Shown: positions 34,587-45,681 of the stretch, piece by piece | Layout of the letters: the number at the start of each line of letters is the position of its first letter | How positions within the stretch are numbered: the first letter of the stretch is position 1 | Assembly (NCBI RefSeq): GCF_014679505.1 | Contig: NZ_CP061474.1 | Span: 2,118,001 to 2,182,000, forward strand | Source: Geobacillus sp. 46C-IIa | Lineage (GTDB): Bacteria > Bacillota > Bacilli > Bacillales > Anoxybacillaceae | Direction: 5' to 3' | DNA length: 64,000 bases | Position numbers and translations under genes: made by a program | The notes under the pieces: model-generated | What the model saw: the letters and a program-made list of their open reading frames with translations, nothing else | Told to the model about the DNA's origin: nothing | Databases searched by the model: none

Positions 34587-36278
34587 TCAGAGCGAAAATT
34601 TGCCGACAATCGCCTGCAAATCATCAGCCATTTTCGACAGCGATGCGGCGGAAGCTGAAATTTCTTCCATTGACGCCAGCTGTTCCTCGGTCGCCGCCGA
34701 TACTTCCTGCGTGCCAGCCGATGTCGATTCGGCGACGTCAGCAACAAGCCGAACGGAGCGTACGATTTGTTCGGAGGAAGCAGCCATCTCGCTGACCGAA
34801 GCCGATACGTCGCGAATTTGCGCGGCCACTCCGTCAACGGCGGCGCGGATTTGAGCAAACGTCTCGCCCGAAGCGCGGATGACTCCCGTTCCGGCTGTCA
34901 CTTCGTTGACAACCGACTCCATCGATTGGACGGCGTGAGCCGTTTCTTCTTGAATGGCGGCGATCAATTCTGCGATTTGCCGCGCCGATTCGGCCGATTG
35001 CTCCGCCAGCTTCCGCACTTCATCGGCGACGACGGCAAAGCCGCGCCCGTGCTCGCCGGCGCGTGCGGCCTCAATGGCAGCGTTTAAGGCGAGCAAGTTC
35101 GTCTGCGCCGCAATGTTGCGGATCGCCTCAATAATCGAGCCGATTTGCTCAGAACGGCGGCCGAGCCCTTTAATCACTTCGGCCAGCTGTTCGACCGTGC
35201 CGTTCACCTTGTTCATTTGCGCGACGCTCGCCTCGATCGTTTGTCCGCCGTCCGCGGCTTGTTTCGATGTTTCGGCGGCGATGGCCGCGACGCGCTGCGC
35301 CCGCTCGGAGATTTGCCCGATTTGTTCGGACACGGAGTCGACGGCGGCCGATGTTTCCTCGACGCTTTGCATTTGCTTGTCCACACCGGAAGCAACACCT
35401 TGGATCGTCATAGCGATTTGCTCGGTCGCTTTGCTCGTTTGTTCAGCGCTCGCCGCCAGCTCTTCTGAGGAAGCGGCGACTTGTTCGGCGTTTTGCGCCA
35501 CTTCATGCAGCACGCTGCGCAAGTTTTTCGCCATTTGTTCAAACGAAGCGGCAAGTTCACCGATTTCATCGCGGTTGCGCACGTTCATCTTCATCTCGGT
35601 CAAATCGCCGGCGGCAATCCGCTTCGCTGCTTCTGACAGGGCAAACAGCGGGCGGGAAAGCGAACGGCTGATGTAGTAGCTGACGATCGCCCCAGCCGCT
35701 GCCGCCAACACGCCGACGATGACGATAAGCCGGCGAACGGTGACGGCCGATGCGCTCGCGTCATGGCTCGCTTGATCTACTTCCTGTTGCTGCGAAGCAA
35801 CGAACTGATTTATTTTTTGATCAAATTGGGTCGTTATGTCACGCCCGGTTGTCATGACGAGCGCGGTATATTGCTCCGGTTTGCCTTGCGCCTTCAATTC
35901 AAACGCCTTTTGGCCGAGCGCGTAAAACTGTTGCTCAAGCAAATCGAGATCGGCAAGCAGCTGTTTCGTTGTTTCTTGCGTTACCGAAGCTGCGAGCTTT
36001 TCACTCGTTTTTCTATATTCCTCATGCGCCTTTTCAAAGTTTTCCAGCGACGTCTCATCACCAGTCAACAAATAGCCGCGCATGCTGCCGACTTGGCGGC
36101 GGACGAGCACTTCAAGCTGCTTCGCGTTTACGAGTTTTGGCATGCGGTTGTCGGTAACGTCCGTGTATGTACGGTCAAGCATTGAAATCTCGTAATAAGC
36201 GAAACCGACCAGCAGCGCAATTAACACGTAGACGAGACTGAAGCCAGCGAGCAGTTTTTTGCGAACTGTCATCTTCAT
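34587..36278 (-). CDS. Methyl-accepting chemotaxis protein
   Basis: A 563-residue transmembrane chemoreceptor. Membrane segment 1 is about 9-29 and segment 2 about 185-208; between them a helical extracellular sensor of the four-helix-bundle type ([25 protein letters not shown]). A HAMP domain follows (about 209-262), then the long coiled-coil signalling domain with the conserved hairpin tip [40 protein letters not shown]. It controls CheA at the cell pole; the ligand is unknown. A near-perfect sigma-D promoter lies upstream. Single-gene unit. Confidence 0.95.
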   Translation of the reverse strand: MKMTVRKKLLAGFSLVYVLIALLVGFAYYEISMLDRTYTDVTDNRMPKLVNAKQLEVLVRRQVGSMRGYLLTGDETSLENFEKAHEEYRKTSEKLAASVTQETTKQLLADLDLLEQQFYALGQKAFELKAQGKPEQYTALVMTTGRDITTQFDQKINQFVASQQQEVDQASHDASASAVTVRRLIVIVGVLAAAAGAIVSYYISRSLSRPLFALSEAAKRIAAGDLTEMKMNVRNRDEIGELAASFEQMAKNLRSVLHEVAQNAEQVAASSEELAASAEQTSKATEQIAMTIQGVASGVDKQMQSVEETSAAVDSVSEQIGQISERAQRVAAIAAETSKQAADGGQTIEASVAQMNKVNGTVEQLAEVIKGLGRRSEQIGSIIEAIRNIAAQTNLLALNAAIEAARAGEHGRGFAVVADEVRKLAEQSAESARQIAELIAAIQEETAHAVQSMESVVNEVTAGTGVIRASGETFAQIRAAVDGVAAQIRDVSASVSEMAASSEQIVRSVRLVADVAESTSAGTQEVSAATEEQLASMEEISASAASLSKMADDLQAIVGKFSL

Positions 36279-36323
36279 CGATAATCCCCCGTTTTTGTAA
36301 TGAAATCGGCTGTTCCACTTATA

Positions 36324-36350
36324 TTATCGGATGATGGCCGCCGATGTTTA
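36324..36350 (-). promoter_or_regulatory. Sigma-D promoter of the chemoreceptor gene
   Basis: Minus strand: TAAA (36350-36347), 15 bp, TCCGATAA (36331-36324). The SigD consensus is TAAA-N15-GCCGATAA; only the first -10 base differs. It lies about 46 bp before the start codon. Confidence 0.85.
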
Positions 36351-36402
36351 GCCATTTTTTGACGGACGTGCCGCGGCGGCAGCATTCCTCCTTCGACCGA
36401 CT

Positions 36403-37752
36403 TTATGTCGTCCCCTCCGGCTGCCACGTGTTTCGGCCGGCTTCCGCTTCATCGCGGATAAAAAAGGAAGTAATGAGCGCGATGATGCTGCCAATTAACC
36501 CAAATAAAAACAGGTGGCGAATGCCGGTCATAAATGTCGGCGCCTGCGCCAAGAACGCCCCCATCACCGTGACGCCGATCGCCGTGCCGATATTGCGGCA
36601 AAACATAAAAAAGGAAGTCGCAATCCCCTTTTCATGGGCATCGGCAAGCTGTTGCGAACCGATAACGCCAACGGTCGACGTCAAGCCGAACGACAGCCCT
36701 TGCAAAAACATGATGAAAAAGACGTACCAAAATCCATGGTTTTCATTAAGCAAGGCAAGAAAAAGACCGGAAGCGACAAGCAGCACGTTGCCGATGATCA
36801 GAAGCGGGCGGTAGCCATAGCGCAAAATCCACTTCCCTGCTGGCACGGCGGCGATCATCCAGCCGACAGACGAGCCAAGCAAAGCAACACCGCTCATAAA
36901 TACGGACAAGTGGGCGACATTTTGCAAAAAGAGCGGGATGTAGCTTGACGTCCCAAACAAGGCGACACAGCTGACAAAGCCATTAATGTTCATCCATTTA
37001 AGCGTCCGATGATGGACAAGCGACAGCGGCACAAGCGGAGATGGCTGCCGTTTTTCGAAATAATAAAAGGCGCCAAGCAACAACGCCCCGACCGCACCGT
37101 ACCACCATTTCCCCCGCTCAACGACCGTGACGAGCAAAAGCAAGCTGATCGCCGCCGCAAACAGCGCCGCGCCCATATAGTCGACCGCCGCCCGCTTCGG
37201 TTCATACACTTCTTTATACGGAAGCAGCGTCAAAAGCGAGAGCAAGCAAATCGGAATGTTGACATAAAAAACCCAGCGCCATGTCGCATACTCGACAAAC
37301 AACGAACCTAAAAGCGGCGCCAACACGGCAGAAAGTCCCCACATGGCAGTAAAAAACGCTTGGATTTTTCCGCGCTTTTCTACGGGGAACAAATCGCCGG
37401 CGATAATCGCCGGAAACGGCATCATAAATCCGGCCCCCACCCCTTGCAAGGCGCGGAATAAAACAAGCTGCACCATGTTTTGCGACACCCCGCAAAGAAG
37501 CGAGCCGATTAAAAATAAAATAATGCCAAAGCTGAACACTTTTTTGCGGCCGAATAAGTCTGACAGGCGACCAGCAATCGGCGACAGGACGGTGGTCGTA
37601 ATCATGTACGATGCAAACGTCCACGCATACAGGGAAAATCCCCCAAGCTCTTCGGCGATGATCGGCATCGTCGTGTTCATGATGGTCGTATCCATCGACG
37701 CCACGAGCATCGCCAGCACGATGCTGACCATGACCGACAGGCGGCTGTTCAT
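36403..37752 (-). CDS. MFS drug exporter, DHA2-like
   Basis: A 449-residue major facilitator protein with about 13-14 hydrophobic segments. Family motif A reads GRLSDLFGRKK after helix 2; the first helix has MLVASMDTTIMNTTMPIIAEELGG, typical of the DHA2 (14-segment) drug:H+ antiporters; ALQGVGAGFMMPFPAIIAGDLFP is the helix 4 block. AAAAAGGAGG lies before the ATG. It stands alone next to the divergent BCCT gene. The substrate cannot be told from sequence. Confidence 0.88.
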   Translation of the reverse strand: MNSRLSVMVSIVLAMLVASMDTTIMNTTMPIIAEELGGFSLYAWTFASYMITTTVLSPIAGRLSDLFGRKKVFSFGIILFLIGSLLCGVSQNMVQLVLFRALQGVGAGFMMPFPAIIAGDLFPVEKRGKIQAFFTAMWGLSAVLAPLLGSLFVEYATWRWVFYVNIPICLLSLLTLLPYKEVYEPKRAAVDYMGAALFAAAISLLLLVTVVERGKWWYGAVGALLLGAFYYFEKRQPSPLVPLSLVHHRTLKWMNINGFVSCVALFGTSSYIPLFLQNVAHLSVFMSGVALLGSSVGWMIAAVPAGKWILRYGYRPLLIIGNVLLVASGLFLALLNENHGFWYVFFIMFLQGLSFGLTSTVGVIGSQQLADAHEKGIATSFFMFCRNIGTAIGVTVMGAFLAQAPTFMTGIRHLFLFGLIGSIIALITSFFIRDEAEAGRNTWQPEGTT

Positions 37753-37944
37753 ACCAATGACCTCCTTTTTAAGTAAGCTACGAATATTTTATTTTACATG
37801 ATAAAAAATGATGGCACCAAGTGATATGCGTTGAACATCTGAATCATTTGTATTCGTTGTCGAATTTTGTTACCCTAAAATGAAAACTCCCAAAACCGCT
37901 AACCCGACTTCCATCATATCATCGCACCAGTAAGGAGGAGAGAG

Positions 37945-39464
37945 ATGAAAAAAACAACGTCTGTCTTTTCGATTTCAATTGTGATTGCCATGGCGTTTAT
38001 CATTTGGGGGATTATTCCGGAATCTTTATTGCCGCGCTACAATTTAAATGCGGTCAGCAGCGCGGTGCACACGTTTCTGATCGATAAGTTCGGCTGGTTT
38101 TATTTGCTCAGCGCTTCGTTGTTTTTAGCGTTTTGTTTGTTTCTCATTTTTTCCCGCTACGGCAATATCCGTCTTGGCCGCGACGGAGAAAAACCGGAAT
38201 ACAGCTATATGACATGGTTTGCCATGCTGTTTAGCGCCGGAATGGGAATCGGGTTAGTGTTTTGGGGAGTGGCCGAACCGATGTCCCACTATTACACGCC
38301 GCCAACAGGGGAAGGGGCGACAGCGGAAGCGGCCCGTCTGGCGATGCGCTACTCATTTTTCCATTGGGGGCTGCATCCATGGGCGATCTACGGCGTCCTT
38401 GCCTTGGCGCTCGCTTACTTCCAGTTTCGCAAACGCGAAGCCGGCGTCATTAGCCGCACGCTGCGCCCCTGTTTGGCGCACGCACAGAAGGCAGCCTCGG
38501 CGTAGTCATTGATACGTTAGCCGTCTATGCGACGATTTTTGGCGTCGCCACTTCATTGGGGCTGGGAGCCATTCAAATTAGCGGAGGGCTGCACCAGCTG
38601 TTTCCTGGCCTTCCAAACACCTTTTCGACGCAACTGCTCATCATCGTGGTTGTCACTGTCCTGTTTATGCTCTCGGCACAAACCGGCCTCAACAAAGGCA
38701 TAAAATGGTTAAGCAACTTGAATATTGTGCTCGCATTGCTGCTCATGGTTTTCATGCTGTTTGCCGGGCCGACGAATTTTATTATGGATGTGTTCACAGC
38801 AACGATCGGGACGTACTTGCAAAACCTCCCGTCGATGAGTTTCCGGCTTAACCCGTTTGAACAAAATGATTGGCCGAAAGTGTGGACCATTTTTTATTGG
38901 GCGTGGTGGATCGCGCGGGCGCCGTTTGTCGGGACGTTCATCGCCCGCATTTCCCGCGGGCGCACGATTCGTGAATTTATGATCGGCGTCTTGGCAGTTC
39001 CAACGATTTTCAGTGCCCTTTGGTTTTCCGTTTTTGGCGGTTCGGCCCTTTATCTAGAACAATTTCGACATGCCGGCATTGGCGAGGTGATAAATGAAAA
39101 AGGAATGGAAACAGCCTTGTTCCTTACATTCGAACAGTTTCCGCTCGCCACGCTGCTTTCAGGAATCGCCATTTTGCTCATTTGCACGTTTTTTGTCACA
39201 TCGGCCGACTCGGCGACGTTTGTGCTCGGCATGCAGACGACCAACGGCAGCTTAAACCCGCCAAACTCGATCAAATTCGTCTGGGGCATTGTCCAATCAG
39301 CGACAGCGGTCATCCTCCTGTTTGTCGGCGGCCTTGAATCGCTGCAAACAGCATCCATTATCGCTGCGTTCCCGTTTGCGATCATCATGATTTTGATCGT
39401 CCTGGCCCTTATCCGTTCCTTCCAGCAGGAAACGGCGCGAAAAGCACAAAAACCTGTCCAATAA
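37945..39464 (+). pseudogene. BCCT transporter (glycine betaine/choline type), frameshifted
   Basis: Two reading frames together make one BCCT-family transporter of about 506 residues. The first runs from the ATG at 37945 (AAGGAGGAG upstream) through the family blocks WFAMLFSAGMGIGLVFWGVAEPMSHY and SFFHWGLHPWAIYG. It leaves frame at about 38466-38469, where CGCCCCTG should read with five C, giving RPLFGARTEGS. The second continues GVVIDTLAVYATIFGVATSLG to the normal end. The signature WAWWISWAPFVG is altered to WAWWIARAPFVG. It normally imports betaine, choline or carnitine with sodium. Either a real pseudogene or a sequencing error in the C run. Confidence 0.85.
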
Positions 39465-39468
39465 TGAC

Positions 39469-39501
39469 TAAAGGTGCCCCGCTTTTAGGGACACCTTTTC
39501 T
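39469..39501 (+). terminator. Terminator after the BCCT gene
   Basis: AAAGGTG (39470-39476) and CACCTTT (39492-39498), with extra pairing inside, followed by TTCTTC. Confidence 0.65.
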
Positions 39502-39593
39502 TCTTAGTGTATCTCCAATGATTGTCAAGCCCTATGATTCACACCGTCCTCCTGATGGGCAGCTAGGGCAAAGGCCATGCATCGAAAGCACAA

Positions 39594-39643
39594 GAAAAAG
39601 GCTGCCCGCCAAAGCCACAAACGTGCTTTAGGCGAGCAGCCTT
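39594..39643 (-). terminator. Terminator after the LysM-NlpC hydrolase gene
   Basis: AAGGCTGCCCGCC (39598-39610) pairs with GGCGAGCAGCCTT (39631-39643) with a bulge, followed by TTTTTCTTG on the minus strand. Confidence 0.75.
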
Positions 39644-39699
39644 CCGCCGCATTCGGTTATGTGTTTCAGCGACAGGCAAAACGCCCATCCTCAATTCCG

Positions 39700-40722
39700 T
39701 TAGTTAAGTACCCGAACCGCTTTTACAAACCGCGTTTTCCAATACGAGGAAGTGAGCGATGAATACGTAACGCCTAACGAAACAGTCGCATTGATCATTT
39801 GCCCGTTGCCAGCGTAAATGCCGACGTGGTTGATTGTGCCGTTCGAATCGGTGTCAAAAAAGACGAGATCGCCTTTTTGCAATTGGCTGAACGACACCGT
39901 TCTTCCGGCTTGCGCTTGGGCCGATGATGTGCGCGGCAGCGAAATACCGGCCTCGCTAAAGACGCGCATCGTAAACGAAGAGCAGTCAAACACATCGGTG
40001 CGCGATGGGCTCGCCCCGTACAAATATCTCGCTCCTAAATATTTTTCACCGATTTCGATGATTCGGTCGGCAAGTGAAGCAGACGATTCAGCCGCAACCG
40101 GCTTGACCGTTGATGCTTGCTGTTCAGTCCGCGCATCGGCCGTTCCACCCGCCACTTTAATGGCTTGGCCGATGCGAATGACGTTCGGGTTCGTAATTTG
40201 CGGATTAAGCGCCAACAGACGGTCGACGGTCGTTTGAAACTTGTTGGCAATCCCCGACAATGTATCCCCTTTTTGGACGATGTACTGACCGTTCACAGCC
40301 GCAGCCGCCGGCTGCACAGTATATGTATTTGTGCTTGCCTGTCCGCCCGTTACTTGAAGCGCCTGTCCGGCCCGGATAAAGTTCGGATCGGCAATACTTG
40401 GATTCAGCTTGATAAGCGCCTCCACCGTTGTGCCAAACTTCCGGGCAATTCCGCTTAACGTGTCGCCGGGCTGAACGGTGTATGTATTGGAAACGGCTTG
40501 TTCGCTCTCGCTTTGTTCATCGATTTGCAGTACTTGACCTGGAAAAATGAAATCAGAAGATAAATGGTTTTGTTCTTTTAACCGCTCGACCGTCGTACCA
40601 TATTGCCTCGCGATTCCCCAGAGCGTATCGCCTTTTTGCACCGTATAGCTCGCAGCTGAAGCCGCATGGCCGGCTAATAACGATCCGATCAATGTTCCGG
40701 TAAATAGAAGTGTTTTTTTCAT
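39700..40722 (-). CDS. LysM x3 and NlpC/P60 peptidoglycan endopeptidase
   Basis: A 340-residue secreted wall hydrolase. Signal peptide about 1-25 (AGHAASA), three LysM domains (about 25-68, 80-123 and 145-190; each with KGDTL or PGDTL), a linker, then an NlpC/P60 domain (about 220-340). The catalytic cysteine is in TDVFDCSSFTMRVF and the histidine in GTINHVGIYAG. It resembles LytE/LytF/CwlS-type D,L-endopeptidases, which cut the peptide stem for cell elongation or separation. A WalR-type repeat lies 150 nt upstream, as for ykvT. Single-gene unit with its own terminator. Confidence 0.93.
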   Translation of the reverse strand: MKKTLLFTGTLIGSLLAGHAASAASYTVQKGDTLWGIARQYGTTVERLKEQNHLSSDFIFPGQVLQIDEQSESEQAVSNTYTVQPGDTLSGIARKFGTTVEALIKLNPSIADPNFIRAGQALQVTGGQASTNTYTVQPAAAAVNGQYIVQKGDTLSGIANKFQTTVDRLLALNPQITNPNVIRIGQAIKVAGGTADARTEQQASTVKPVAAESSASLADRIIEIGEKYLGARYLYGASPSRTDVFDCSSFTMRVFSEAGISLPRTSSAQAQAGRTVSFSQLQKGDLVFFDTDSNGTINHVGIYAGNGQMINATVSLGVTYSSLTSSYWKTRFVKAVRVLN

Positions 40723-40822
40723 GCTGCATCCCCCTATGACATCAATTTAACATTTCTCTATTTCTTTAGGTAAATTTCGCTATCACTCTACAAAATTCGC
40801 CATGTATTCCTGCACATGAGCC

Positions 40823-40828
40823 ATTATA
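40823..40828 (-). promoter_or_regulatory. -10 box of the LysM-NlpC hydrolase gene
   Basis: TATAAT on the minus strand, with no recognisable -35 at 16-18 bp (CAGACG). The predicted start near 40816 gives a leader of about 95 nt. A poor -35 fits a promoter that needs an activator such as WalR. Confidence 0.5.
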
Positions 40829-40872
40829 GTAAAATAAAAACAAGACGTCTGTAACAAGAAGAATAAAAGTAG

Positions 40873-40889
40873 ATTACAAAATGATTACA
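40873..40889 (-). promoter_or_regulatory. WalR box upstream of the LysM-NlpC hydrolase
   Basis: Minus strand TGTAAT-CATTT-TGTAAT exactly fits TGTWAH-N5-TGTWAH. Its near edge is 150 nt from the start codon and about 57 bp upstream of the predicted transcription start. Confidence 0.72.
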
Positions 40890-40919
40890 AAAAAACACTC
40901 CCTTGTTACAAAGGGAGCG
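40888..40919 (-). terminator. Terminator after mutL
   Basis: CTCCCTT (40898-40904) and AAGGGAG (40911-40917) form a hairpin followed by TGTTTTTTTG on the minus strand. Confidence 0.82.
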
Positions 40920-40923
40920 TCAT

Positions 40924-42846
40924 TTACATTACCCGTTTAAATAACTTTTCAATTTCATAGGTTGAAAAATGGACGATGATGGGCCGTCCGTGCGGGCAAG
41001 TAAACGGGTCGGTCGTCTTCCGCAACGCTTCAAGCAAGGCGAAGATTTCATCGTTGCGCAAATGTTGGTTCGCTTTAATGGCGCGCTTGCAGCTCATAAC
41101 AATGGCAGCTTGCTCGCGCAGCTGCTTGATATCAACCGTTTTGGCCGCCAGCACGTGTTCAATCATTTCCTCGATAATTTCTTTTTCTACTCCTTTTGGA
41201 AACCACACAGGATGGGAACGAACGAGAAACGCCCGCGGGCCGAACGGTTCAAGAAACACGCCGCAGCGGGCAAGTTCGTCGCGGCAAGTAGTGATTCGCT
41301 CGTATTCGTCGGCTGGATATTCAAACGTCAGCGGAACGAGCAGCTCTTGCACCTCATTGGTCACTTCGCCGAGCTTTTCCCGGAAATATTCGTAGTTGAC
41401 GCGCTCTTGCGCCGCATGCTGGTCGATCATATAGAGCCCGTGTTCATTCTCAGCCAAAATATAAGTGCCGTGCAGCTGGCCGATCGGATAAAGCGGCGGG
41501 AGGCGGTCGGCCGCCTGTTTCCCGTCGGCCCGTTCGGCATCCGGCAGGTGCGGCGCCTCCGGTTTTTCCCCGGCCTCGGCAGCCGGCTTCGCCACAAACG
41601 GGTCGTCAGCAACACCCTCCTTTTTTTCTGAAACTGCCGGCGCCGCTGCTTCTTCCCATCGAGCAGATGCATCGGCCTGATCGGCTGCGGGAGGCGGGCC
41701 AAGCGTTTCTTTGTCGGCTAAAGGCGCTGCTGCGGTCACATCCCCCATTCCCCTTGTCTCCCCGCTGGGCGGTTCATGAACGCGATGGGCAAATGTCCAG
41801 GCTGCTTGTTCCACCTTCGCTTTGGCCGTTTTGCTGTCAGCAGATACGGATGGAATGAGCGTCCGCCGGCGGAACGCTTGGCGGATCGCAGCGGTGACGA
41901 GCTCGTTTAACTCGGCTTCTTTGCTGAAGCGGACTTCGAGTTTCGCTGGATGGACGTTCACATCCACGAGCACCGGATCCATGTCAATCGCGAGAAATGC
42001 AATCGGATAGCGGCCGATCGGCAGCAGCGTATGATAGCCGGCCTCAATCGCCTTCATCAGCGGCATGTTGCGCACGTAGCGCCCGTTGACAATGAGCGAT
42101 ATATAATTGCGCGAAGCGCGCGTCACTTCCGGCAAGGAAACATAGCCGCGAACCGTAAAATCGAGTGACTCCCCCTCAACCGGTATCATTTGCTTCGCCG
42201 TTTCCATGCCGTAAATGGCGGCGAGCACATGCCGGACATCGCCGCTTCCGTTTGTCGCAAGCAGCGTTTTGCCGTGATGGCGAAGCCGGAATGACACATC
42301 CGGATGGGCGAGCGCCAACCGGTTGACGACATCGACCGCATGACCGAGCTCAGTATGGATCGTTTTCATATATTTCAGCCTTGCTGGAGTGTTGAAAAAC
42401 AAGTTGGACACCGTGATGTCCGTTCCTTTGCGCCCGGCCGCCCGTTCACAAGATATGAGCGCACCGCCTTGCAACACAAGCTTCGTCCCTGGACCGCGTC
42501 CCGTGCTTGTCACCAGCTCCACTTCGGACACCGAGGCAATGCTCGGCAGCGCCTCGCCCCGAAAGCCAAGCGTGCGAATGCGGAACAAATCGTGCTCGTC
42601 TTGAATTTTGCTTGTCGCATGCCGCTCAAAAGCGAGGAGGCAATCGTCTTCTTCCATTCCGTCACCGTTGTCAATGATGCGGATTTTCGCCATTCCAGCC
42701 TCCTCAAGTTCAATGTCGATCACCGTGCTATGGGCGTCGATGGCGTTCTCGATGAGCTCTTTCACCACCGAAGCCGGCCGTTCGACCACTTCGCCGGCGG
42801 CGATTTTGTTCGCTAGCTGATCGTCGAGCTTGCGAATGCGTCCCAT
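40924..42846 (-). CDS. mutL: DNA mismatch repair protein MutL
   Basis: A 640-residue MutL. The N-terminal GHKL ATPase is clear: [35 protein letters not shown] and [10 protein letters not shown] variable linker rich in A, E and P (about 345-450) leads to the C-terminal dimer domain with the endonuclease motif [12 protein letters not shown] and the zinc-site block near [10 protein letters not shown] and CPHGRP. It nicks DNA during methyl-independent mismatch repair with MutS. The ATG at 42846 follows GGAGGTGGG; an earlier start lies within mutS. It follows mutS by 13 bp. Confidence 0.97.
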   Translation of the reverse strand: MGRIRKLDDQLANKIAAGEVVERPASVVKELIENAIDAHSTVIDIELEEAGMAKIRIIDNGDGMEEDDCLLAFERHATSKIQDEHDLFRIRTLGFRGEALPSIASVSEVELVTSTGRGPGTKLVLQGGALISCERAAGRKGTDITVSNLFFNTPARLKYMKTIHTELGHAVDVVNRLALAHPDVSFRLRHHGKTLLATNGSGDVRHVLAAIYGMETAKQMIPVEGESLDFTVRGYVSLPEVTRASRNYISLIVNGRYVRNMPLMKAIEAGYHTLLPIGRYPIAFLAIDMDPVLVDVNVHPAKLEVRFSKEAELNELVTAAIRQAFRRRTLIPSVSADSKTAKAKVEQAAWTFAHRVHEPPSGETRGMGDVTAAAPLADKETLGPPPAADQADASARWEEAAAPAVSEKKEGVADDPFVAKPAAEAGEKPEAPHLPDAERADGKQAADRLPPLYPIGQLHGTYILAENEHGLYMIDQHAAQERVNYEYFREKLGEVTNEVQELLVPLTFEYPADEYERITTCRDELARCGVFLEPFGPRAFLVRSHPVWFPKGVEKEIIEEMIEHVLAAKTVDIKQLREQAAIVMSCKRAIKANQHLRNDEIFALLEALRKTTDPFTCPHGRPIIVHFSTYEIEKLFKRVM

Positions 42847-42859
42847 CGTCCCACCTCCG

Positions 42860-45586
42860 TTATTTAAGCAGTTTTTGCAGTTCATACAGCTTGTTTAACG
42901 CCGCAAGCGGCGTCATCTCAAGCAAATTGACTTCCTTAAGCGCCGCAAGCGCCTTTTTCTCTTTGCCGGACAAGTGCGGCTCGGCAGGCGCCGGGACGAC
43001 GTCGGGAAACATGCTCAACTGTTCAAAGGCCGCTTCGTTTACCGCGTCCGCTCTATCTCCCGCTTCCTGCTCAGCGCTTCGCTCGGCAGCGCGGCCGGCG
43101 GCCGATTTCGCATTCGATTCCAACCCACGTGGCGGCCGGAGCGCTTCTTTCGTAGCCGCGCCATTCTCCGGCCCGGTTTCAATCCCGTGCGCAAGGGCGC
43201 TATTTCCAGCCGATTGCTCGAGCTTGGCTAAAATATCGCGGGCTCGTTCGATGAGCGGAGCAGGCAGCCCGGCCAATTCGGCGACATGGATGCCGTAGCT
43301 GCGGTCGGCTGGTCCGTCGGCGATTTGGTGCAAAAAGACGACTTTGCCGTTTTCTTCGACAGCGCGAGCATGGACGTTGCACAGCCGCTCGAGCGAGCCT
43401 TCTAACGCGGTCAGCTCATGGTAGTGCGTGCTGAACAACGTTTTCGCGCCGATATAGTCGTGAATGTATTCGATCATCGCTTGCGCGAGCGCCATGCCGT
43501 CATACGTCGATGTGCCGCGCCCGATTTCATCGAACAAAATGAGGCTGTTTTGCGTCGCGCAGGCGATGGCGCGGCGCGCCTCGAGCATTTCGACCATAAA
43601 TGTGCTTTGACCGGCCGACAAATCGTCAGCAGCGCCGATGCGGGTGAACACTTGATCGAAAATCGGCAGCACCGCTTGCTCCGCCGGGACGAAGCAACCG
43701 ATTTGCGCCATGATGGCGGTGAGCGCCACTTGCCGCATGTACGTGCTTTTCCCGGCCATGTTCGGCCCGGTGATGAGCAGCATTTCCCGCTCGCGGTTCA
43801 TATAGCAGTCGTTCGGCACGTATGTTTGCGCGCCGAGCACTTTTTCCACAACCGGATGGCGGCCGCCTTGAATGGCCAAGACGCGATCGGTGGAAAATTG
43901 CGGGCGCACGTAGCGCCGCTCATCGCTCACCGTCGCCAGCGACTGAAGCACATCAAGCTCAGCGACCGCCTTAGCCAGCTTTTGCAGGCGCGGAATATAT
44001 CCTTTTACCTGCTCGCGAATGGCGACAAACAGCTCATATTCGAGCTCTACACTTTTTTCTTCCGCTTCTAAAATGAGCGCCTCTTTTTCTTTCAACTCAG
44101 CGGTAATAAAACGCTCTGCGTTGGCGAGCGTCTGCTTCCGCTCGTAGCGTCCTTCCGGGATGAGGGGAAGGTTCGGCTTCGTCACTTCAATATAATAGCC
44201 GAATACGCGGTTGTAACCGACTTTGAGCGATTTAATGCCGGTCGCTTCCCGTTCTTTCGTCTCCAGTTCGGCGATCCACGCTTTGCCGTTGCGGCTTGCG
44301 TCGCGGTAGCGGTCAAGCTGCTCATCATACCCGTCTTTAATGATGTTTCCTTCCTTCACGGAAAGCGGCGGCTGTTCTTGAATGGCGCGCTCAAGCAAAG
44401 CGACAAGCTCTTCGCACGAATCCAGGCGCCCAACCAGCTCGTCCGCTTCGGCAAGCGCTAGGCTGCCCACCGTCTGGCGAAGCGCTGGCACTTGAACGAG
44501 CGATTTTTTTAGCTGCACGAGATCGCGGGCGTTGGCGTTTCCGTAGGCGATGCGGCCGACGAGCCGCTCGATGTCATAGACGCCGCGCAGCCCGTCGCGC
44601 AGTTCGTGCCGTTCAAAATAGGACGTTTTCAATGTTTCTACGAAATCGAGGCGCCGTTCAATGGCACGCTGGTCAATGAGCGGCCGGTCAAGCCATTGCT
44701 TCAAGAGCCGGCCTCCCATCGCTGTCACCGTCTCATCGAGCAGCCATAGAAGCGATCCTTTCCTCCCTTTTGACCGCACCGTTTCCACTAACTCTAAGTG
44801 CAGCTTCGAATGCCGGTCCATTTTCATATACTGATCGACCTGATACAGCTCAGCTGGCTGCAAATGGTCAAGCTGCCGTTTTTGCGTGCGGACGAAGTAA
44901 TGGAGCAGGCGGGCGACAGTCGCCCGCAGCTTTTCTTGCGTCACATGGCCGGCGACGCCGCTCCATTCGTCCCGCAGCGATGTTTCGTCTTCGTACGAGA
45001 CGGCCGCTCCGTACCGTTCTTTCAGCTCGCGCACCCACTCCTCGGCACTGTCAGAGCCGAGGACGATTTCCCGCGCCCCGATGGCGTGCAGCTCGTTTAT
45101 CGTCTCCTCCCATGAAGAAAGGAGCGTCAGCCGGACTTCGCCGGTCGATAAATCCGCGTAAGCCAATCCGTATGTACCGTCAGCAAACGGCGTCAGCGTC
45201 GCTAAATAATGGTTTTCTTTCTCGATGAGCCCTTTGCCTTCCATGAGCGTGCCCGGAGTAACCAGCTGAACGACTTCGCGGCGCACGACACCTTTTGCCG
45301 TTTTTGGATCTTCCACTTGTTCGCAAATAGCAACTTTGTAGCCTTTTTCCACGAGTTGTTCAATATAGCCTTGCGCCGAATGGTACGGCACTCCGCACAT
45401 CGGCACCCGTTCATCGCCGCCTCCGTCGCGGCTTGTCAATGTAATTTCTAGCTCTTGCGCCGCCTTTATGGCGTCATCAAAAAACATTTCGTAAAAGTCA
45501 CCGAGCCGAAAAAACAAAAACGCGTCCGGATATTGCGCTTTAATATGCAAATATTGCTGGATCATCGGTGTATACGATGGCATCAT
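42860..45586 (-). CDS. mutS: DNA mismatch repair protein MutS
   Basis: A 908-residue mismatch sensor. Domain I has the mismatch-reading [17 protein letters not shown] (Phe-x-Glu). The ATPase domain has Walker [26 protein letters not shown] and Walker [17 protein letters not shown]. It is longer than usual (about 855-865) because of an extra A/E-rich region of roughly 60 residues before the C-terminal helices (around residues 800-870), which holds the beta-clamp-binding type end. Two adjacent ATGs follow GGGGAG. First gene of mutS-mutL, after cotE. Confidence 0.97.
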   Translation of the reverse strand: MMPSYTPMIQQYLHIKAQYPDAFLFFRLGDFYEMFFDDAIKAAQELEITLTSRDGGGDERVPMCGVPYHSAQGYIEQLVEKGYKVAICEQVEDPKTAKGVVRREVVQLVTPGTLMEGKGLIEKENHYLATLTPFADGTYGLAYADLSTGEVRLTLLSSWEETINELHAIGAREIVLGSDSAEEWVRELKERYGAAVSYEDETSLRDEWSGVAGHVTQEKLRATVARLLHYFVRTQKRQLDHLQPAELYQVDQYMKMDRHSKLHLELVETVRSKGRKGSLLWLLDETVTAMGGRLLKQWLDRPLIDQRAIERRLDFVETLKTSYFERHELRDGLRGVYDIERLVGRIAYGNANARDLVQLKKSLVQVPALRQTVGSLALAEADELVGRLDSCEELVALLERAIQEQPPLSVKEGNIIKDGYDEQLDRYRDASRNGKAWIAELETKEREATGIKSLKVGYNRVFGYYIEVTKPNLPLIPEGRYERKQTLANAERFITAELKEKEALILEAEEKSVELEYELFVAIREQVKGYIPRLQKLAKAVAELDVLQSLATVSDERRYVRPQFSTDRVLAIQGGRHPVVEKVLGAQTYVPNDCYMNREREMLLITGPNMAGKSTYMRQVALTAIMAQIGCFVPAEQAVLPIFDQVFTRIGAADDLSAGQSTFMVEMLEARRAIACATQNSLILFDEIGRGTSTYDGMALAQAMIEYIHDYIGAKTLFSTHYHELTALEGSLERLCNVHARAVEENGKVVFLHQIADGPADRSYGIHVAELAGLPAPLIERARDILAKLEQSAGNSALAHGIETGPENGAATKEALRPPRGLESNAKSAAGRAAERSAEQEAGDRADAVNEAAFEQLSMFPDVVPAPAEPHLSGKEKKALAALKEVNLLEMTPLAALNKLYELQKLLK

Positions 45587-45650
45587 TTCTCCCCAACCTT
45601 TTCGGCCGACAGACCGTTGATTGCGCTACTATTATAACAAGCGGCAAAAG

Positions 45651-45681
45651 AAAAAACTAGGAAAGAAATTTCCTAGTTTTA
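45651..45681 (-). terminator. Terminator after cotE
   Basis: A 12-bp stem AAAACTAGGAAA / TTTCCTAGTTTT with a 4-nt loop (45653-45680), followed by a T-rich tail on the minus strand. The mutS promoter region overlaps it. Confidence 0.88.

Noticed and set aside
38556..39464. A complete short transporter starting at 38556
   Set aside because: It lacks a ribosome site and the first BCCT helices; it is the downstream part of the frameshifted gene.
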